From: Liolophura sinensis
Taxonomy: Eukaryota; Mollusca; Polyplacophora; Chitonida; Chitonidae
Direction of reading: 5' to 3'
Length of the DNA: 64,000 bases
Assembly: GCF_032854445.1 (NCBI RefSeq)
Contig: NC_088295.1
Location: 18,835,385-18,899,384 of the forward strand
The stretch's first letter is position 1, and each line of letters opens with the position of its first letter. Position numbers and translations under genes: made by a program. Below, one piece after another: positions 35,950-50,900 of this stretch. A model generated the notes under the pieces. That model did not search any database, had not been told where the DNA came from, and worked only from the letters and a program-made list of their open reading frames with translations.

Positions 35950-38900
35950 ATGGATAGCTTGTATGGAGCAGATCAGGGTACTGTCAAGCTGGATGAGGAG
36001 TTTGATAAATTTTTGGTTGACATGAAACCTTATGTGCTGACCCTACCACACAAGTCAGGTATATGAAAAAGTTATTCTTTCTTCTGAAAATGGATCTGGC
36101 AGCAACCTTTGGATGATTGTGAGTTTCCCCAGACTGCCTGCTTCCCTTTATAGTGCTGGCTGCCGACATATCAAACAAATTCTGAATATGAACAGAACAG
36201 ACACATTGGAAATTATATCATGCTTGAATTTTAAATTCAGCATCGTTAGCCATGTTTATATTATGATGTACAAGTAAGCTATATTTGTAAATAAAGCTGT
36301 ATCTGTTAAAAAATAGCATCTAAAAGATTTAGTTTTGTTAGTTTATGCCGACTGTTTATGAACTACTGAAAGTGATGATAACTAATTTGGTGTTCTTCCA
36401 CATGAGTTTCAATTTTCAAACAAGTGTTTGAAATTACGAAGGTAGCTACAAATACTTTATTTAGTGCATATATTATCATGATTTTAACTGTGCCTTCTCA
36501 CTTTCATCAGATCGTCAAAGGTGTGCTCTGTGGATTAAGAAATTGTGTGAACCACCAACAGGAATAACAGGAAGGTGAGAACTGCTGCCTCTGAAAACAA
36601 CCTTAATTTCCCATGTCCTAGTTTATGATGAGAAGCTGACATTCTTTTAATCTCTTCCATTTTGCAGGAAAAACCGAAATATGCATTGTCAGATGATGCT
36701 TCACATGTTAAGACGAGGATCATTGGATGGACCTTTTGCTAGAAAACCAGAAAGAGGGCCTTTGTCAACACTTACACCTAACTCAGTAAGTTAACTGACC
36801 TGGTGTGGAAAGAAACATATTTATTCTAGATGACATTAACCTTTATCATTTACAATGGTTAACTTTCAACTGGTAAGCACTAATTAGACACATTTGCTCT
36901 TCAGGTTGCAGGGTACTCATTGCTACTGCACAGAGGCTGACATCGGCCTTTGAAGTTTAAGGTTGAAGCTGCTTTCTATGGCTAATGAAACAGAAATGTT
37001 TTAAAGTAATGCTAACTATTTGGTATTTTCTCCTGACCCTTTCTTCAAAACAGTTGATTATTCTGAATTGTAACTTGGTACGTGAAAAAATTCACAGAGC
37101 ATGTTTACTCAGAAATGGGAGATATATACATATAATTTTTTATTTGATTCATGTCTTACACCATACTCAAGAATATTTCACTTCTACGAGGACAGCCAGC
37201 ATTATGGTTGGAGGAAATGGCAAAATACAACAATTTGCAGGATGCTAGCAGACCTTCTCAGGTGCAGTTGGAGTTGAAACCAGTCTGAGCTAGGTTTGAA
37301 CTCCCAGTCAGAGCGTTGGTTGGAGGCTCCTGGGTCATTGTGCTGCTTTTCCACACCAGCATGTTAACCACTCAGATACTTAAGCGATCATACACATGTA
37401 CATGTACATTAATATTACGTAACCAACTTAACATCTACTTGAACAGTTTCCAGTCTGTCTATATACATATATACCTATACCTAAAACAGAACCATCAAGA
37501 TTAATTTGTGATTCTGTGATTGTATATCATTTCACTCCCTGACAGATGTCTTCAGTTCGTCGTGTTGGCCATTACAATGTATCAGTTTCATATAGTATTA
37601 TTTTTTTTTATGTTTAATGCAGTCTTTTCTGTTAATTTTTTTTATTTAGTCCATTTATTTTGACGAGCCTTCATTTGGGGCTAGTAAGAAAAGTGGAATA
37701 CCAGACTGGGTAACTGGAGAGCTGGCTTTAGGGGACACAACTGGTTCCTCAATGTTAAAATCATCCACAGTGTCATCATATGATCCATCAAGTTTTACAG
37801 CATCTTCATGGAGATCAAGCCCCAACAAAACAGACATATCTATTTCTCCAAAGCTTAGGTATGAAAAGGGAGGTATTTTTATCACCTTCAATACAAGTTA
37901 CATGTATGGCCATGGTAAACACATCATTGTGATTTACGCTTTTCACATTCTGTGAATAAACTCAGGAAGGTGCACTCTAATCCAGATACATATTGAAACT
38001 GTTTGTATCTGTCTTCTGTTTTAATGTGTGAAGAGAGTGTACAGCTTGTTGTGCCTGAAGGAAATTTGTTTTAAAAGATCCTGCTTTATACACCCCAAAA
38101 AAGAAAACTTCATCTGAAAAAATTATTAACAACTTCATCTGCCACATTAATTGCTGAATGAAATTTTATTTGGACAGACAGAAAGTAGAAACGAGAATGT
38201 ACTGAAATGAATGAAGTTTATCATTGAATATATGGCTTATTGAAGTTAAAAATGGAATTTTGCTGTTCATTTCAGACGTCCCCATTCCAGTATAGCCCTA
38301 GGCATGGACAGAGATCCTTTCTCATTAAGTCCTAAAGGCATATTAGGTTCAAAGAAAGATCACCGACCGTTTTCACTGGTATGACATGTTTGTCCACTTC
38401 CACACTTGAAAATAGCAATATTTGTCAATTATGAAAAGTTATGAATGTTCAATAGCTTACAACTGAAAGATTCCCTCTTTAACTTGATGTTGTCTGTGGT
38501 TAACAGTTGCTTGAAGGTTTGCACTGTACCGTTGTCTCTGGTTGTGAGTTGTATATCCTTCTATTTAGTTGCATGACTGCATGTGTCCAATAGCATGTCT
38601 ATTGTTTGTCCCTGCACAGGATGATATGAGCATTGGCAAATTGCCTGATGATAAGCCTGCTGTGACGTTCATGACAGACGATCTTGACTTAGATTTGCCA
38701 AAGAGTATTACAAAATCAGGTAACATTATTTACACATACAGGTTTGTTATTATAGCCTATCATAGTTTTCAATGTCCATTACTTGTACAATTAAAATATA
38801 AATATACATGTATATGCACACTTCCTTGGACTTGAACAGTCTTAAATCATTATTCACCGGTAATCTTTCTGAAGTTACTTTCTTCAATTATAAAAATGTA

Positions 38901-41900
38901 AAGTTACCCACAAGTAGCTAGTATGCTGCCGAAAATGTCCAATTTAACATTAACGCTCAAATGATTATTAGGGTCTGAGAATATCATTTCCTATACTTAC
39001 ATTTGTTAGAAAATATGGTGTTGACTTCACTTCTTAGTGTTTCTGTACATACCATTTCTCCTTAGATGAAGAATCTAAAGATAAGAATGCCTTGTCTGCT
39101 ACAGCTATCTCAAGTGTCACTGATGATGTGAGTACAATGCTTGTTGCATGGTCTATGGTGGTACTTTTATGCTGTGTGTATTAATCAAGGATGGCCTTGT
39201 ATACACAAATGACTTATAAAAGGAGAAATTGCTTTGAGCTTGTTGCACCTTGTGTTTGCTTGCAGCTGTCATGTAACTGGTTTTGGTGTGTGTTTTTTAG
39301 TGTCTGTTGTAATGTTGAAGTGATGGTGACAGGTGAAAGTGGAATTATGCAGACTTACTATCGTATGACCTCATCATCAGCCATAAGCACAAACTTACAA
39401 TTTTTCAATAAAAAAATATTGTTTTGTTCTTTAGTTCTATGTGGAAGTGGCAGATGCCCTGTTTGGAAAGTCCTTGTATTTGACTTCATCTTTTACTGGT
39501 TAGCATAATAGTAGTTCTTCAGAATGTAGCATATTATTTTTTTTCTAAAAGGTATTTTATGTGCCAGTAAATTTCATTGAAATTGTTATAGAATAGAGAA
39601 AATTTGATACATTTGTGCGTGTATTGTTTATTAGTTATCTGACTGGAGCAGACCTCTTCAGACCTCTGAGGTGTCCGATTCCTTATCAGTCCGGTCATCA
39701 GGTTAGTTTCACTCGTTACGAAAGTGCTATACATCATACCTCTCGGACTGAAATCAGTATTTTGCCCATTAACACCCTTCTTCGTCTTATTTAAAATTTG
39801 CATTAAATTTAGATTCTATAGCCATCATTAGCTAATATATGTATCAAAGTAATATTTTTACATGTGTTTATATTGATAAAAAATTTTAAATTATGGTATG
39901 TCATGGTTAAGATGGTTGCAAGCGGTCATTAAAGCCTTTTACATAAATATATCTGTTGCCTAGATTCACTCTAGTTTCCATTTGTCATATGGTAACCATA
40001 TAAACCTGAATACATTCAGCAAATTATACATGAAAAAAGTTGCTGGCTGTCTAACACAGTGCGTTGTACTTTGTGTAAATTCACACAGGTGTAGTTATAT
40101 TTCCTTTCCACATTGATTTGAGTAAAGCTTTAGGCAGTTTTTGTCAGTTTTGTTTCCTCACTTTCTATTCTTTGAATTTGGTTCAGGATTGTCAGGACTG
40201 AAGGAGGACAGACTTGTGTTTCCAAGTAAATCAACAGAAAGAGAGGTGAGAACAGCTTTTGTGCATTAGAGAGGTTTTAGGTGTCATTGGTGGATATATG
40301 ACTAATATGGCACCGCTACCCTTAAAAACAAGGTCAAATTTAGCTTCCAATTAGTTCTTCATGTTTTGATTAACTATACTTTATGAATCTTTAATCTTTT
40401 GTTCTGAGTAAGATCAGTGATTTTGGCAATTTGTGATTGTGGGAATGCGATGACCTCAGAATCATTATATCATTAAATGTCAGATTTTCTTTCTAGGTTG
40501 AAGTGAAAACAAAAATGCTTGAAGCTAAATTCCATGAAGAAAAACTTCGTCTTCAACAGAAGCATGATACAGCTGTCCAAAAGGTAAGTTTAGTGCAACA
40601 GAATATTTTAATTTTTATCCGATACTGTTAACATAATTTTTTTTTATCTCATGGGGCCAGTCTTGTCTGGTCAATAAATTATTGAAATAATCAGATATTA
40701 TTTTTCTTCATTGACGACTGTATGGATAGCATATCAAGGACTCCAAACAGGTCTCCTTGCTGAAAATGTTCATTACATGGGAAGTGCTGCTTGATAGTCT
40801 TTTGGTTGGCATTGATAGGATGATATGTCAGTGACACAGAGCACTCCAAAACGTTTAATGTTTTAATGTTAATGACGTAATAAGATTTATTTTATTTCTT
40901 TGATTTTTATTTAATGCCATGTGTGAGGAATTTTCCCGTGTATGACGGTGGTTAGTTTTATAGGTGAAGGAAACAGGGTAAACTACCTACTGAAAAATTT
41001 CTCCACATAGGACGTACAGATACATGTATGTCCAAGGCTGTATCTTGTGTGCCATGCAGTTGGAAGTTGATGCCTTGATGGTAGCAACTGGCTTCCGCTT
41101 TTCAGATATTGGATCGCAAGAATGCTGAAATTGAAGAAGTAAAAAGTCATTATCGCCAAAAAGCCAAAGAAATGGAGGAATGTGTGACAAAGTTGGATAA
41201 GAAAGGTGAGAATCATTGAAACTTTGTTGAATGATAATTTCCTGAAAAATATATAGTGAGGCAAGACATTTTCAGTTTCAGCTTCATAATTATTTTGTTA
41301 CTAAATGAAATTTTCAGGGGTCAGTTGTTCAAAAAGTGTATTAAATCCTAATACCTGTCTTGTTTTAATACAAAACCAATTGGATTCTAGTCCAGACTTA
41401 AGTTATATACCAAGCTTAATTGCTAATACACTTTGAACAACTGGGCCCAGAAGATTTAACCGTATACACATATAGATTGATAATGTATTGTTGTTACATG
41501 TGTACTGTGTGAAGTATGAATCAGTAGTTTGATGAGTCCTAATCACATGTCAATGGTTGTAGTGAGTTCTCAACAGAAGGAGAGTCAAGCAGCTGTAGAA
41601 AGCAAGGATAAGCAAATTTCCGAGCTCAGGAAAGCACTTCAAGAATCTGTTGAATCTAAGAAGAACGAATATGAGAAAAGGGTATGTGAATATACATGTA
41701 GTTGAACTAATGTTTTGTTGAATACTGGGCATAGTACATATATTTTTAAATGCAGAGAGACTAAAGACTGTTACCTAGCTCAGCTGGTCATGGTACTAGT
41801 TATTTAATGGGTCAAAAATGAGCTGCAAACAAATCATTATGGATGTAGTGTTGTGTGAAGATATGGTGGAGGAGGTTAGCTTTGTTTTGGCATTTGTACA

Positions 41901-44900
41901 ATTTCTCTTTCTAGCTTCACAATATATTAGCGAACTTTGAGCAGGAAAAGTTGGAAATGCAACGACAACACACAAAGAACATCCAGGAAATTTTAGATGA
42001 TACAAATGCAAGATTAGCCAGAATGGAAGAGGAATACAGCCAGCAGACGCTCTCCACTGTAAGTGTTGTCAAATAACAGTTCCAATGGAGAGATATGTGT
42101 AGCAAAGTTTGTTGTTTTTTTTTTCATTTCAATACCGTGATGTGTTTTTTTATCCTTAAGAACTAAAAGCAAGTAACATGCATGTATAATACTTGTTTTC
42201 CCTCATTCTAGACTTGTCCATCCATTGTTTATAGCTTAAATTTAAATTTAAATTTACAAACAATTATTCTTTGTTTTTGTTTTTTTTTAGCTTTATTTCT
42301 AAAGCTGATGCTATTTATCCATAATTTTTATATGACTGGCAAATTTGTGGTTTCAGACTGAGGTTATAAGGGAACTGGAAAGTCGTCTTCAGCAGCTGAC
42401 AATGGAAGCAGAGAGCACAGCCCAGAGCAAGTCAGCCTTAGAGAGAGATAAGATTGAAAAACAGTCAATGGTGGAGAGACTCACTACTGACCTGGAGGAG
42501 CTGAAAGCACGGTAACTTGTCCATTTACAAGTTTTGGTCACATTTTATCGTATGGTATATGTTTCTATTCCCGTTAGCCTGTTTTTCTCAAAGCAATTAG
42601 GAGATAATTGTCAGTAATAAGGTAAAGACCAATTGAACAGTCGTTCATCCCTTCGTGAAACAATATTTGATTTCAATGTTGGAAAAAATTTTGTGCTTCA
42701 CTAAAATTGTTCTTTTGTGAAAGGATAAATTTGTGCTCTGCTAAAATTGTTCTTTTCTGAAAGGATAAATACATGCTTTCTGAACACACAAGATATGGTA
42801 TTAATTTTTAAAAAATTTCTGGTCATGTAATTTATACAGTGTATGATCATGGCTGTGACCAATTCAATTTGTGCTTTCAAGGGCTGGAAAATTACTCTCA
42901 TTGCATTCTGAGCATCTGGAGGTCTTCAGTGACTGGGGCTTTCATTCAAGCCATGAACTGTTAGGTCGGCACATCATGTACAGGTCAGCTGATTTTCACA
43001 ACAAATAGCAGAACGAAATCCACAGTATGCTGATTGTACACTTTATTCCATGTAATGTTTTATAGGTGTTTTGAGTTGGAACAAAAACTGAGCAGAAGGG
43101 AAGAGGAACATGAACAGGAACTGCGAGTGTTACACAACAAGACAGACGCCACTGTAGAGTTTCTAAAACAGGAACAAAACATAGCAGCTGCAAAGGTTTG
43201 CACTCAGCTAAATTACTACAATATTACCTCCTTTTATTCCCAGTGCTGATTGGTAACAGAATATCTGTAAAAAAATTGTTATGGTTTTTTGCTCACGGGT
43301 TAGAAGAAAACAAGCGATGAATGACTAATATAACTTCGAAATCAAAGGTTAGGTGTTAATTGACCAACCATTAGCAACATCTTCAAGTTAACTTATGTCT
43401 TTCTTGGATGTGCTATGAAAATAGTGACAGCCATATCCACCATTTGATGTTGCTGTATGAGATTAATTCTTTTGAGGGCTTCAAAATAAAGCATGAGCTG
43501 GGAAGTCAGTCCTCCCACTCCGTCCATTCTTGTTTATGAAAGTGTGGCAAAATTGGGGCTTGAATAATAACATTATGATAGGGCTAACAAATGCTTCTTT
43601 CGAGTGCATGTGGATATCTGTCCACTCAACTGGTACATTATTATAAACCTGTCCAGTTTTTCCAGAAATTTATATCTATATGTTGCATATGCAGACAACA
43701 GTTTTCTTGTTAAATTGTTAAATTGAACGCTGTTATGCATACAATAGCGGTATGCATGAATGCAAATTTCTTAAATGTCCGGTGACTCAGATGAGATTTA
43801 AATGGAATATGTGTCTCCATTGATCACTGATGTTTACATGTGTTTGTCACCAGGCTGCAGATACTATCTCTGACTTAGAACAACATATGGACCATCTGAA
43901 GAGAAGTCTGAAGGATTCAGAAGATCAGAGGCAAAGACAAATCAGGGTGAGAGGATGCACTGGGCAGCTGAAAGACACTCCAAGGCTTTCCTTGTGTGAC
44001 TTTTAGTTTCTCATGAACAAATAGTTTACACTCGTGTTTAAAGCCATGTGACGATCACTGGGACTCCTTCTGGTTTGCCTGATAGAAAGGAATGTCTGTC
44101 AAAAACCAGCCTTGGCACAATATTTGATGATGGCAACATTTCATACTGGTATCTTGGGAGTGACAAAAAAAAAATCATTTATTTCATAAAAACTCAACAC
44201 CAGATTTACAAACATTTTATCTTGGTCTTAGGAATAAACATATTTCATCTGTTGTAGGAATCAGAGCAAGTTTATCAACAAGACAAGCTACATGTAGAAA
44301 ATCTACATGACAAGCAGGTTTGTGAAATACAGAGTTATAGTTGTTCAGTTTTATTTAGCAGATAGTGATTAAAATTTCATTTGAACGTAGGTGTAAATCA
44401 TAAAAGGGTCTTTGATGCACTGGAAAAAAAGTACTAGAAGAAATTCATATTAAAATAGTACTCTAAAGTGAAAAATTATGACTAAACCCGTTGAGTCATG
44501 AACCTCAACAATAACACTGATTTTTTTTTAAGGCAAAAATCACTCTAATGTGAAGTATGTATCAGGTGAAAGACCATTATAATCTGTCAAGGAAATTGGT
44601 TGGATGAATTTTTTTTTAGAATTTTTCTGCCCGAGTAAAATTGTGTTAAAAGATCAGATTCTGTGGTGGTCTGTTGTAACCCAGAAGATATCAATTACGT
44701 CACATTTATTCTTTTTGCCGGAATAAATGTAACTCGTTTTAAGATCTAATCGGTAAACCATAGAATTAGATATTCAAATGCATTTTACTAGGTTAAAACA
44801 TTATAAAGAAATTAATCCATCTATTTTCCAGGACAGTGTTCTTTCATCTGATAAATATTTCATTTTGGTGTTTTCTTTGCCTTTAATGTTTTTAAAAAAT

Positions 44901-47900
44901 GCTGAAAGATAAATTTTAAATTTTTTTTTCATTTCTTTTACCTAAATAGGTTAGGAGTTTGAAAAGAGAACTTGAGCACCTGGAACTGGACTCTCAGAAG
45001 AAAATCAAACGGTTGGAACAAATTATAAAGTGAGTAACGGAACAGGCATTTTACTTCAGTTCTATTAGAGCAATTGAGTTTCTGTCTTGAATGCACATAT
45101 ATGCAGGTAGTTTGAGCATGTTCACAGTTAATTGTAACACAAAAGCCTCAGAAGGAATGAATGATAACATGTATGTGCTTTATAGTGATGATAGTACGCT
45201 AGGGTATGAAAATACCATGAATGTTGTCATCGTAAGATACTAGACTGTTCTGATCAAAATAATTTACCCACATAAACTTCTTTGTGCTTTAGAGATAAAG
45301 ATGATGAGATAAAACAGATGAAAGAGCAGAACAAGGTACAAGCTCTGCAGGCTGAACGAGCTCTAGAGGACTTCAAGACACAGGTGGAGAAGAATCAGAG
45401 TCGAGTGTATGATGAGATGAAATTACAGGTATGAATGCATACACTAAATATTAACATTATTGGCATTCATTCCATTCACTTCCATTTAGATTACTGTGCC
45501 ACAACAGATGAGTGGCAAGAGTTTCATGGGATAGGATGAAAGAAAATTTCATTGCAGAAGATTCGGGTGAACTTCTTAGCTTAGAAGACAACGGTTTGGT
45601 GTAATTTAAGGTAGAACATCTGATGTGTATTTTTTTCAAATACAATTTGACGAAGTCATGTTAAAAATCAGGAGGTAAATCCCCCTTCTTATCCCAGCAT
45701 CCCGAATGGATGAGCAGGATGAGAGAGATTCTTTGAGTATGTCCTGTTGAGGTCATATTGCTTATTCATGATACGGTCAGCTGACAGCATATTTTAGCAA
45801 GAGTCTCATAGCAATTGGTATCACCGTGCCTAAGCCATGCTGTGACTCTGCGGCATATCTTTTCAACGACTAGTCTGTTGGCATTAATAGTATCACTTGG
45901 GTGGGTTGAAAGTAGCTCAAACATCATACCTCTCAAGGTGACCTAAAACCCATCAACAAAGTTGACAAGGGTGGGTGTGAACTCTCAAGGCCTTGGCCTT
46001 TTATACTCAAGGAATCCCTCTCATCCTGCTTGTCCCCTCGGGATGCAGGGATGAGAGGGGGGATTCTTTGTCGTATGGTCTCAGCCATTTCGGGGTCACA
46101 TTGCATGTTCAACGATATGACAACAAATCAACTTAAACTTGTGCAGGCACATGTATATTTCTCCATCTTTCTAAGACAATACTGATTCTTCAAATTGTTT
46201 AGAGGATTCATTTAAAGTGGAGCAATGATCGAATTTACGAAAAGTCGGTGCTGAAGAACCAATCAAGAAAAATGTGTGTGTCTGTCCCTGAAATTTCCTG
46301 GACTTGACACAAACAGTGCGAAATGCTTTGAGAGCACACTGGTTTTAAATGAAAGAAGTAACTGATCATTACATCTGCGAGAATTTGTCCTGTTAAGGTA
46401 CTCAAATAAAGTCTGAACAACACACATTTCTGCATCCTGAAACTCCACACTTTGGAGGACTATTCTGTCTAATAGTTTTTAAACAGCTGGGTATTATGAA
46501 AGAAATTTTCCGTCGACACCTGGAGAGTCTCATGCTACTCAATGCTTGAAGAGTCTGTGCTTGATGCGCAGAAACCAAGGCCAACAAAGCGACTAGCTTA
46601 AAAGTTAATAACTTCAACGGGAGTTTAGAAAGTGGAACGCATGATTTCAAAAAAGACAACACTAATGATACATTCCATGTATTAAAATATCTCACCTGTG
46701 GTGGATCTCAATCAAAAACTCCCTGCATGAACCGTTTCAATACTGGCACAACATTATCAAAGAACAACAATGTTTGAGATGACTGTCCTCTGACTGCACC
46801 AAATACACCATCGTTGCCATGCGTTTTGGTATTGGTTATTAGTTGACTTGCACCAGTGATAAGTTGCGAAGCCTCAACTGAATGTACTGAACCAGTTATC
46901 GCCAGATATTGTGCAAGCGGTTAGTTCCGTCCCATAGGATGTCGCTTGGTTGTCCCAGGTATTGTAAGCAAATGGGGAAGAAGAACAGGGAAGTCGATCA
47001 GCATGTTGAGTAGAGCCAAAAACCCTGGCCAGGCTGGCCATTTGGGGACAATGACGACTGCTTTCAGGACGCAATCCTCTTGCACTTTTGTGAGGACTCA
47101 GCTGTTAAGTGTCGAGTTATCTCTAGTTTTGCATCTGCTGTTTAACGTATCCCAGATTTCAGGGTTGATCCTGGGTGGAATGAGGTATTTGCAGTTCTCA
47201 TGTATAGGGTGTTTCTCTGTCATAGCTGCTACATTTGTCATTCTCAACGAAGCAGGAGTAATAAATTTGGCAAATCTGGCCCTTATGGATCACCAGAAGC
47301 CTTGCTGTTTGTGAAAATATTTAGGGTAGCAAACCCATCTGTAATATCCTCATGTTGTTGTTGTTCAGCCTGTGGGACGTGATTCTCAAAATCCTCTGAG
47401 TCGCCTGCTAGGTACATAACTTGAGCGGTTGCACCAACCAGCGTTCGTCATCGTAACACTCTCTACCTTGTGGGCAAGTAGCTTGCATAAAAAAATCTCA
47501 CGACTCGTGAAGTCGGTCCAATTTTGTTTCCAAAGAGTCTATGCCTAGGTGGCCTCTATGTGCCAGTATGTGGCCATCTTGGACTGTGTCTGCATGTAGA
47601 CCAGGTGGTCCCTGTACGTGTGCTTCTGTGAGCAGTTTACTGTTTACATTTACCTTGTCATCCAGTTTACATTTGCCTGTGGCGGTTTTCGAGCACCTGG
47701 CCCTTTGTTTGTTATCCGCAATGGACATGATAGGATCCCCGTCCGTATTAAACCCCTCAGAGTATGGGTAAGTATCATCTCCGAAGCTCATGTCCTCAGA
47801 CAGTAGCATGTTCTGGCCTGTGGCGGTGCAAGGGCTGGAGTCCGTTTGGGCTTGCGCCCGAGTTACGGTATTACTCAACATGCTCTACTTGCGAGGTACT

Positions 47901-50900
47901 TTTTTTTTTTTAGTATACAACCTGATATGCGGCCTGTGTGGCGTGATGAAAAAAGATAAGTGGCAGAGTCACAGCCCGGCTAAATTACGCTGTCAGCTGA
48001 CTGCATGATGAGTATGCAATGTGACCCTGAAATGGCGATACGACAAAGAATTAATTTTAGATGAAACATCTCCATCAGTTTTACCATGTAGTAACCAAGT
48101 TCAAGATGTTTACAGTAGAAGTGCCTTGTGTAAACATGTACTTTATCTACACACATTTGTATTGACACTTCCTTGACTAGATGTTATGTTAACATTTGTT
48201 TTTGTGTGTAGATGGAACGAGTTGAAGCTGACCTGAACAGATCTAAACAACTGAGGGAAAAACAGGCTGCTGAGTTTGTGACTCAGACAGAGGAGTGGAA
48301 ACAGCAGCATGAGAGAGAGGTAAGATGTGAGTCATGATAACATAGACAGATGTGAGATTCCAAAGGTGCACAGTGATGAACTGAGTTTGTGAATCAGACA
48401 GAGGATTTGAAACGGCAGCATGAGAAATTGGTAAGATGTGTGTCATGATAACATGGGCAGATGTGAGATTCCAGAGGTGCACAGTGATGAACTGAGTTTG
48501 TAAATCAGACAGAGGAGTGGAAACAGCATGAGAGAGAGGTAAGATGTGAGTCATGATAACATAGGCAGATGTGAGATTCCAGAGGTGCACAGTGATGAAC
48601 TGAGTTTGTAAATCAGACAGAGGAGTTGAAATTGCAGCATGAGAGAGTTGTAAGATGTGTGTCATGATAACATAGACAGATGTGAGATTCCAGAGGTGCA
48701 CAGTGATGAACTGAGTTTGTAAATCAGACAGAGGAGTGGAAACAGTAGCATGAGAGAGAGGTAAGATGTGAGTCATGATAACATGGACAGATGTGAGATT
48801 CCAGAGGTGCACAGTGATGAACTGAGTTTGTGAGTCAGACAGAGGAGTGGAAACAGCATGAGAGAGAGGTAAGATGTGAGTCATGATAACATGGGCAGAC
48901 ATGAGATTCCAGAGGTGCACTGAGGTGAGCTGAGTTGAAACGGCAGCATAAGAGATTGGTGAGATGTGAGTCATGATAACATAGGCAGGTGTGAGATTCT
49001 AAAGGTGCACAGAGGTGGGCTGAGTTTGTGAGTCAGACAGTGGAGTTGAAACAGCAGCATGAGAGAGTGGTAAGATTTGGGTGATGATAAGAGAGCAGCT
49101 GTGGTATTTCAGAGATGCACCCTCTGTCTGACTCAGTTTATGAGTGAGACAGAGGAGTGAAAACAGCAGCTTGAGAGATATTTAAGATTTGTTTCGGTAA
49201 TGATATGAATGGAACCTGTTAATTCTGGAAACATGAAGTATGCATGCATAGCATTGCATGCTTGTTTATGTACATCCACGAACCAGGTTAGCTGGTATAA
49301 ATGATACAAGAATGTTTCAGTTAAACTTCAGTGTAAATATACATTAACCTGTATCTTGTTTTGATATATTCATATATTTACTTGATTGGTGTTTTGCAAT
49401 GCATGTTGTTCTCTAATTAAAGCTCAACGTTTCTTACAAATCGGGGGCCTCCGTGGCTCAGTCGGTTAGCGCGCTAGCGCAGCGTAATGACCGAGGAGCC
49501 TCTCACCAATGCGGTCGCTGTGAGTTCAAGTCCAGCTCATGCTGGCTTCCTCTCCGGCCGTAAGTGGGAAGGTCTGCCAGCAACCTGCGGATGGTCGTGG
49601 GTTTCCCCCGGGCTGTGCCCGGTTTCCACCCACCATAATGCTGGCCGCCGTCGTATAAGTGAAATATTCTTGAGTACGGCGTAAATCACCAATCAAATCA
49701 ATCAAATCTTACAAATCATCTAATTTTGAAGGGAGAATACCTTTATTTATTTGATTGATGTTTAATACCATATATTTGCCAATGGTTAGGTTTATGTGTG
49801 GAGGAAATGCATAGGTCAGGGGCTGATTGGCTCTAACAAACACAACACTTTAGTCAGCTGAGCTTGGGAGATACCCAAGTAACAGTAGTCAACCATACTT
49901 CACAATTCATGTTTTGCTTTGCAGGTGACAGAACTGAAAGTATCCTTTGAGCAGGAGAAGAGTCGCTTGCTGCATGAGAGTCATGCCCAGAAGGAACTGA
50001 TACAAGGAGAATTAGAACGTGAACTGGAAGGGCTGAAATCCAGTCAGGCTCTTCAGGTGAAGGAACTTGAGGAGAGAGTCAGAGAAACTCATCGGCAAGA
50101 CACAAAGGTCAGTCCAATCTCAGAGTATATGTTTAATGTTAGTTATCTTAGCCTTACAGTGCCCATGTTAAAGCTGCTCTAGTAATGCATATATTTAATA
50201 CACATATATATCCAAACTTGATTACTATGTTTCACCCAATGTTTGGCATTTTTCAAATGACGCATTTTGCTTGATTCTCATTGATTCGTTCATTTTGTAG
50301 GGCTACAACAGTTTCTTGTGATATTTGATAAATTTCTTATTAGAACAATTGTCATTTTAACTCTGTTAACTGATTCTGAATGTGCTTTTTGACATACCAA
50401 ACTTTGGGTGACTTAGGTGTTATGTCATCATAGATCAATAAGAAAGAAATTAATTACCATTGGGTTTGAGAAGAATAGGTTTAAGGACTGGCCGAGTCAT
50501 GTTGTGATACATGTACGTGTTAGACAGAGCTATGTTCCAGACTGAAGCTACCGAAACATAAGCTTTATATTTTAAGACACTTTGTTAACAGTTGTCCCAC
50601 TGTAGGTAAGTCCTGAAAAAATTATCAACTTAGAGAAAGACACAGGAATGAGAGAGTTTACATTAACATGTTACTTTATCCATGTAGATCATTAATGATC
50701 TGGAGAAGCAGTGTCGAGACCAGAGAGAGGAGCTGGTACAGTGTAACCAGCTGAGAAAGCAGCAGCTAGTGGAGCTAGGCCTGCTCAGGGAGGAGGAGAA
50801 ACAAAAGATGCAGAGGGACCAGGAGGCTCAGGTAGCTGGCATCTGCTTACCTCACAAGACAAAGCACAATGCAAAGCCTGACAAAGCGGCTAACACAATG

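Noticed and set aside
48243-48974. 243-codon open frame on the minus strand
   Set aside because: It lies entirely in the 111-bp minisatellite. The unit is a multiple of three, so one stop-free unit gives a long open frame without coding meaning.
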